Below, piece by piece: positions 60,659 through 64,000 of a stretch of DNA of 64,000 bases. Location of the stretch: contig NZ_JAAOEO010000021.1 in NCBI RefSeq assembly GCF_011393025.1, forward strand, positions 1 through 64,000, written 5' to 3'. The notes below the pieces were generated by a model that ran no database searches, was not told the DNA's origin, and saw nothing but the letters and a program-made list of their open reading frames with translations. Numbering within the stretch: the first letter of the stretch is position 1; each line of letters opens with the position of its first letter. A program made the position numbers and the translations under genes. The DNA comes from Neobacillus terrae. GTDB lineage: Bacteria; Bacillota; Bacilli; Bacillales; Cytobacillaceae.

Positions 60659-62154
60659 GATTTCTCCCTTTCGGCTTCCCACAGCTCTCTTAATTTTCTT
60701 CTTAAAAGTTTTTTAGCTGCGTTGCGCGGAAGTTCTTCAATTGTATGAATTTCTTTTGGTACTTTATATCTTGCCATTCGGGTGGAACAAAACTCAATTA
60801 ACTCCTCTTCAGTCACGTCAGCACTTTCTCTTAAGACTACGTAAGCTGCTGGTACCTGTCCCCATCTCTCATCTGGTATACCGATAACCCCTGCTTCCTT
60901 TACTCCAGAATGACCCAAGAGTATTCCTTCTAGTTCCGCAGGATAAATATTTTCTCCCCCGGAAATTATTAAATCATCACGTCGGTCCAAGACAAATAAA
61001 AACCCTTCTTCATCCAGATATCCTATATCTCCGGTATAAAGCCAGCCATTTCTGAACTTTTCTTTTGTTGCATCTTCCCTATACAAATAACCTGGAGTTA
61101 CATTTGGCCCTTTTACAGTAATTTCTCCTGCTTCTCCTGGCTGGGCATTATTTCCTTCGGCAGTAAGAATTTTTATTTGTGAAGGAAATAGAGTTTTTCC
61201 GGCTGATCCAAGCTTTGCAAGGCTGTACTCAGGAGAGAGGGTAACAATCTGGGAAGAAGTTTCCGTCATTCCATACGATTGAAAAACGGGAATACCAAAG
61301 TCTGCACAAGTCTCAAGCAGCGGAAGGGGAGCTGGTCCTCCGCCAAGCAGCATACAGCGAAAATGTGCTGGAAGATGTTCACCATTGAGGTAATCCGTTA
61401 GCCTCGTCAGCATCGTTGTGACCACCGACATGATGGTGACCTTCTTCTGTTCTATATCACTCAGCGTTTTTAATACATCAAAGCTTTCGTGAAGAACGAT
61501 GCTCATTCCATATATTACACTTCGCATAAGAATGGAAAAACCGCTTATATGGAAGATAGGAACAGAACAAAGCCAACAATCTGATTCTATAATTCCTAGA
61601 TTCAAAGCAGACCCTGTTGCACTCCACCAGTGGTTTCCGTAAGTTTGTATGACACCCTTTGGGTTGCCTGTTGTTCCAGATGTATACATAATGGTGCAAA
61701 TGTCGGCTAAATCAATCTCTTCCTCTACCTTAAAATTTTCAGCTGATTTACTCCAAAGTTCTTCTTTAGTGACTATATTGCATTGACCAAGCTGGCTTCG
61801 TATAAGGCTTTCTGTTACAGGAAAAGAAGCATCAGCAATTACAACTTCAGTTTTAGAATCTTTCAGCTGCCATTCCAATTCTCTCGCCGAAAGCCTGTTA
61901 TTAAGCATTACGGCACGAGCCCCGATTAATTGAAGGGCAAATAAAATAAATACTGTGTCTATGTGATTCGTCAGCAGAATGCCAGTAAAGCTCTTCTTCT
62001 TTACTCCTAAAGCTGTAAGCCTGCCTGCAGTTTCAAAAGACTTGTCATATAAATCCTTAAATGACAGAGCCTTTCCCTCAAAATATATAGCAATTCTGTC
62101 AGGTGTAAGAAACGCTCTTTTTTTCAAAAAATTTGGTATCAATTCCTGATTCAT
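60655..62154 (-). CDS. menE: o-Succinylbenzoate--CoA ligase MenE
   Basis: A 499-residue acyl-adenylate-forming enzyme activating o-succinylbenzoate. The ATP motif is TIMYTSGTTGNPKGV (about 153-167). The YGMTETSS motif lies near 290 and GWLYTGDIG near 371. Its C-terminal lysine domain ends the protein. It overlaps menC by 4 bases. Upstream are a tandem array and the menB terminator, so menE probably has its own promoter or receives read-through. Confidence 0.95.
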   Translation of the reverse strand: MNQELIPNFLKKRAFLTPDRIAIYFEGKALSFKDLYDKSFETAGRLTALGVKKKSFTGILLTNHIDTVFILFALQLIGARAVMLNNRLSARELEWQLKDSKTEVVIADASFPVTESLIRSQLGQCNIVTKEELWSKSAENFKVEEEIDLADICTIMYTSGTTGNPKGVIQTYGNHWWSATGSALNLGIIESDCWLCSVPIFHISGFSILMRSVIYGMSIVLHESFDVLKTLSDIEQKKVTIMSVVTTMLTRLTDYLNGEHLPAHFRCMLLGGGPAPLPLLETCADFGIPVFQSYGMTETSSQIVTLSPEYSLAKLGSAGKTLFPSQIKILTAEGNNAQPGEAGEITVKGPNVTPGYLYREDATKEKFRNGWLYTGDIGYLDEEGFLFVLDRRDDLIISGGENIYPAELEGILLGHSGVKEAGVIGIPDERWGQVPAAYVVLRESADVTEEELIEFCSTRMARYKVPKEIHTIEELPRNAAKKLLRRKLRELWEAEREKS

Positions 62155-62193
62155 TGTTTTTTCACCATCACATCATTTAATCATTTAACCGTT

Positions 62194-62278
62194 TTGGATC
62201 TTACGCGCGGAATTTCTAAGCCTATGCGCCGATTTATGGATCTTACGCGCGGGTTTACTTACCCTAATCTCCGGTTTA
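62194..62278. repeat. Intergenic tandem array, 21/42-bp period
   Basis: TGGATCTTACGCGCGG recurs at about 62195 and 62237 (42 bases apart). Each 42-base unit is two related 21-base halves ending in a GATTTA or GGTTTA-like segment, giving four copies. Located just upstream of menE. Confidence 0.8.
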
Positions 62279-62285
62279 TTTTATA

Positions 62286-62323
62286 GCCAAAAACAGCTCG
62301 ATGGAGAATCCATCAAGCTGTTT
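62286..62323 (-). terminator. Intrinsic terminator after menB
   Basis: Minus-strand AAACAGCTTGATGGA / TCCATCGAGCTGTTT (one mismatch) with a 3-base loop and TTGGC. Separates menB from menE. Confidence 0.85.
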
Positions 62324-62353
62324 GTACTTACCTATCAGCACTTGCATTTTTCA

Positions 62354-63172
62354 TTAAGGAAAACGAGGGAATTGGCCAAAGTCTGGTTTGCGTTTTTCCT
62401 TGAACGCATCCCGTCCCTCTTTTGCCTCATCAGTTGTGTAGTAAAGCAGTGTTGCGTCTCCGGCAAACTGCTGAATACCAGCCAAACCATCTGTATCTGC
62501 ATTAAATGCAGCTTTAAGGAAGCGGATAGCTGTTGGGCTCTTTTCAAGAATTTCTTCACACCATTTAATCGTTTCCTCTTCAACCTGCTCAAGAGGAACA
62601 ACAGTATTTACAAGACCCATATCAAGAGCTTCCTGCGCATCATACTGGCGGCAAAGGAACCAAATTTCACGAGCCTTTTTATGGCCTACAATTCTTGCTA
62701 GATAACCAGAGCCGTATCCTGCATCAAAGCTTCCCACTTTAGGGCCTGTCTGTCCAAACCGGGCATTATCTGCTGCAATGGTCAAATCACAAACGACATG
62801 GAGAACATGTCCTCCGCCAATTGCATAACCCTTTACCATAGCGATAACAGGCTTAGGAATAACGCGGATTAGACGCTGAAGGTCAAGAACATTCAAACGA
62901 GGAATCTGGTCTTCACCAACATAGCCCCCGTGTCCCCGCACTCTTTGGTCACCGCCAGAACAGAACGCTTTATCTCCAGCTCCTGTCAGGACAATAACAC
63001 CTACACTCGAATCATCACGAGCATAAGCAAAAGCATCGATTAGCTCCATTACTGTTTTAGGCCGGAAAGCATTGTGAACTTCCGGACGATTAATGGTGAC
63101 CTTTGCAATTCCATTATAAGTTTCGTAAAGAATATCTTCATACTTTCTTTCGGCAACCCATTCAACTGTCAA
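62354..63172 (-). CDS. menB: 1,4-Dihydroxy-2-naphthoyl-CoA synthase MenB
   Basis: Crotonase-fold enzyme closing the naphthoquinone ring; 272 residues. Landmarks are the oxyanion/HGGG-like region FCSGGDQRVRGHGGYVG and the catalytic GSFDAGYGSGYLARIVG. The C-terminal RKPDFGQFPRFP is invariant in MenB. The start is TTG at 63172, eight bases after AAAGGAGG; no ATG is placed well. It overlaps the menH 3' end by 11 bases. Confidence 0.97.
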   Translation of the reverse strand: MTVEWVAERKYEDILYETYNGIAKVTINRPEVHNAFRPKTVMELIDAFAYARDDSSVGVIVLTGAGDKAFCSGGDQRVRGHGGYVGEDQIPRLNVLDLQRLIRVIPKPVIAMVKGYAIGGGHVLHVVCDLTIAADNARFGQTGPKVGSFDAGYGSGYLARIVGHKKAREIWFLCRQYDAQEALDMGLVNTVVPLEQVEEETIKWCEEILEKSPTAIRFLKAAFNADTDGLAGIQQFAGDATLLYYTTDEAKEGRDAFKEKRKPDFGQFPRFP

Positions 63173-63998
63173 AATGAAATCCTCCTTTATTATGTATTCG
63201 ACAAAACTCACTAACTATTGTACCAAACTTTTCCGATTTCTCCACATGAATTGCATGCCCGCTTTCTAAAACAGTAACCCAGCGTGCGCTTTTCAGTTCT
63301 TTTTGCATTTTTTCGGCAATCATACAAAACTTCTGATCAAGAGAACCGGTCAGTAAAAGGACTTCACAGGATATATCCTTTAAATTTTCCCACCACGACG
63401 GCTGGGAACCCGTCCCCATTCCCCGCAGGCTGTTCGCAAGTCCTGTAGGGCTGTTAAGTAGCCGCTGTTCTCTGACAGCCTCCTGTGCCCTCTTTGGAAT
63501 CTCCTTCATCGTTTTAAAAAGGGGGGTATTTTCCCAGCGTTCAATAAACGCGGGCACGCCTTCTTCTATAATAAAGTTGGCAAGTTCGCCATCTTTCATA
63601 CAACGTACTTCTCTTTCCTGCGAGGAAGCAAGACCCGGAGATGCACTTTCCAAGATTAATTTCCTTACCTTCTCAGGATAGAGAACAGCAAAAGTTAATG
63701 CTAGACGGCCTCCCATTGAATAGCCAAGAACATCAGCACTTTCAATACCCAACTGATCGAAAAGAAAATTTAAATCACTGGCGGCAGAATGGATATCATA
63801 CCGCTTGTAGTCTTCTGGTGAGTCCGTTTCGCCATGACCAATAATATCAGGCATAATCAGACGAGAATGCTGGCCCCAAGTATTGCAAAAAGGAGTCCAC
63901 GTTGAACTGTTTCCCGTAAAACCATGCAGGGCTAGCAGTGGAAATCCCGATCCGCATTCTTCTACATGATAATGAATACCTTCCACTAAAAGGTTCAT
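63162..63998 (-). CDS. menH: SHCHC synthase MenH (YtxM, alpha/beta hydrolase fold)
   Basis: Eliminates pyruvate to make 2-succinyl-6-hydroxy-2,4-cyclohexadiene-1-carboxylate. The 278 residues contain the oxyanion region LLALHGFTGNSSTW, nucleophile elbow LGYSMGGRLA and histidine loop ESGHAIHVEKSE. The ATG at 63998 lies two bases from the window end, so its ribosome binding site is not visible. It overlaps menB by 11 bases. menD and menF probably lie beyond the window. Confidence 0.92.
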   Translation of the reverse strand: MNLLVEGIHYHVEECGSGFPLLALHGFTGNSSTWTPFCNTWGQHSRLIMPDIIGHGETDSPEDYKRYDIHSAASDLNFLFDQLGIESADVLGYSMGGRLALTFAVLYPEKVRKLILESASPGLASSQEREVRCMKDGELANFIIEEGVPAFIERWENTPLFKTMKEIPKRAQEAVREQRLLNSPTGLANSLRGMGTGSQPSWWENLKDISCEVLLLTGSLDQKFCMIAEKMQKELKSARWVTVLESGHAIHVEKSEKFGTIVSEFCRIHNKGGFHFDS

Positions 63999-64000
63999 TT

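Noticed and set aside
1..64000. tRNA, rRNA, prophage or insertion sequence
   Set aside because: No tRNA-like cloverleaf, rRNA stretch, transposase, integrase or phage structural gene was found.

Overview
The window is a contiguous piece of a low-GC Gram-positive chromosome, almost certainly from a Bacillaceae member (Bacillus, Cytobacillus or Mesobacillus-like). The gene content and order closely follow the Bacillus subtilis yt* region between murC and the menaquinone genes: murC-sftA, ytpQ/P, ytoP, ytnP-trmB-ytzH-ytmP-amyX-ytlR/Q/P, pepV, ytzE, murJ, ytfP, leuS, ytqAB, ytpBA, ytoA, asnB, metK, pckA, ytmBA, ytlACD, ytkD, dps, luxS, yidD, ytiB, ythAB, menC/E/B/H. Intrinsic terminators with long T tracts, AAGGAGG-type ribosome binding sites, frequent TTG/GTG starts, a T-box and an S-box all fit a Firmicute. 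There are no rRNA or tRNA genes, no prophage and no CRISPR array. Genes are mostly on the minus strand.

Layout. 1-8 kb: murC, the DNA translocase sftA, ytpQ, a thioredoxin-like protein, a DUF84 phosphatase and an M42 peptidase. 8-23 kb: small envelope proteins, the lactonase-like ytnP, trmB, ytzH/ytmP, pullulanase, a lipid kinase, ytlQ, thpR, a cysteine synthase paralogue, D-amino-acid aminotransferase, pepV, ytzE and an rRNA pseudouridine synthase. 23-33 kb: the lipid II flippase murJ, ytfP, cse60, a CDF transporter, ytwF, T-box-controlled leuS, an MFS transporter and two small genes. 33-45 kb: mnmL/mnmM (ytqAB), the sesquarterpene and lysophospholipase genes ytpB/ytpA, ytoA, a C39-like protease, asnB, SAM-riboswitch-controlled metK, a DCC-family protein and pckA. 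45-59 kb: an ECF sigma factor with a membrane-anchored partner, ytmBA, the ABC importer ytlACD, ytkD, dps, luxS, yidD, a beta-carbonic anhydrase facing a Zur-box-preceded zinc-binding lipoprotein, and cytochrome bd oxidase. 59-64 kb: menC, menE, menB and menH, which probably continue a men operon that starts outside the window.

Functional threads: cell wall and division (murC, sftA, murJ, dat), translation and RNA modification (trmB, thpR, rsuA-type synthase, mnmL/mnmM, leuS), the methionine/SAM cycle (metK, luxS), respiration (men genes, cytochrome bd), metal and oxidative stress (zinc lipoprotein, dps, ytkD) and central metabolism (pckA, asnB).

The most unusual content is between the genes. 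A family of modular interspersed repeats (copies near 10.1, 21.7, 30.9, 36.1, 40.7, 41.0, 51.5 and 59.2 kb) nearly always lies just past the 3' end of a minus-strand gene. Read in that gene's direction, it runs from a TCTAGCTCCAGCGCC-type end to a terminator-like GGCGCTTGCGCCTTTT end. Three separate short-period tandem arrays (52, about 50, and 21/42 bp) also occupy intergenic spaces, and the sftA linker carries a 4 x 75 bp in-frame repeat. I found no large unknown multigene system; the repeat family is the best candidate for something undescribed in function.
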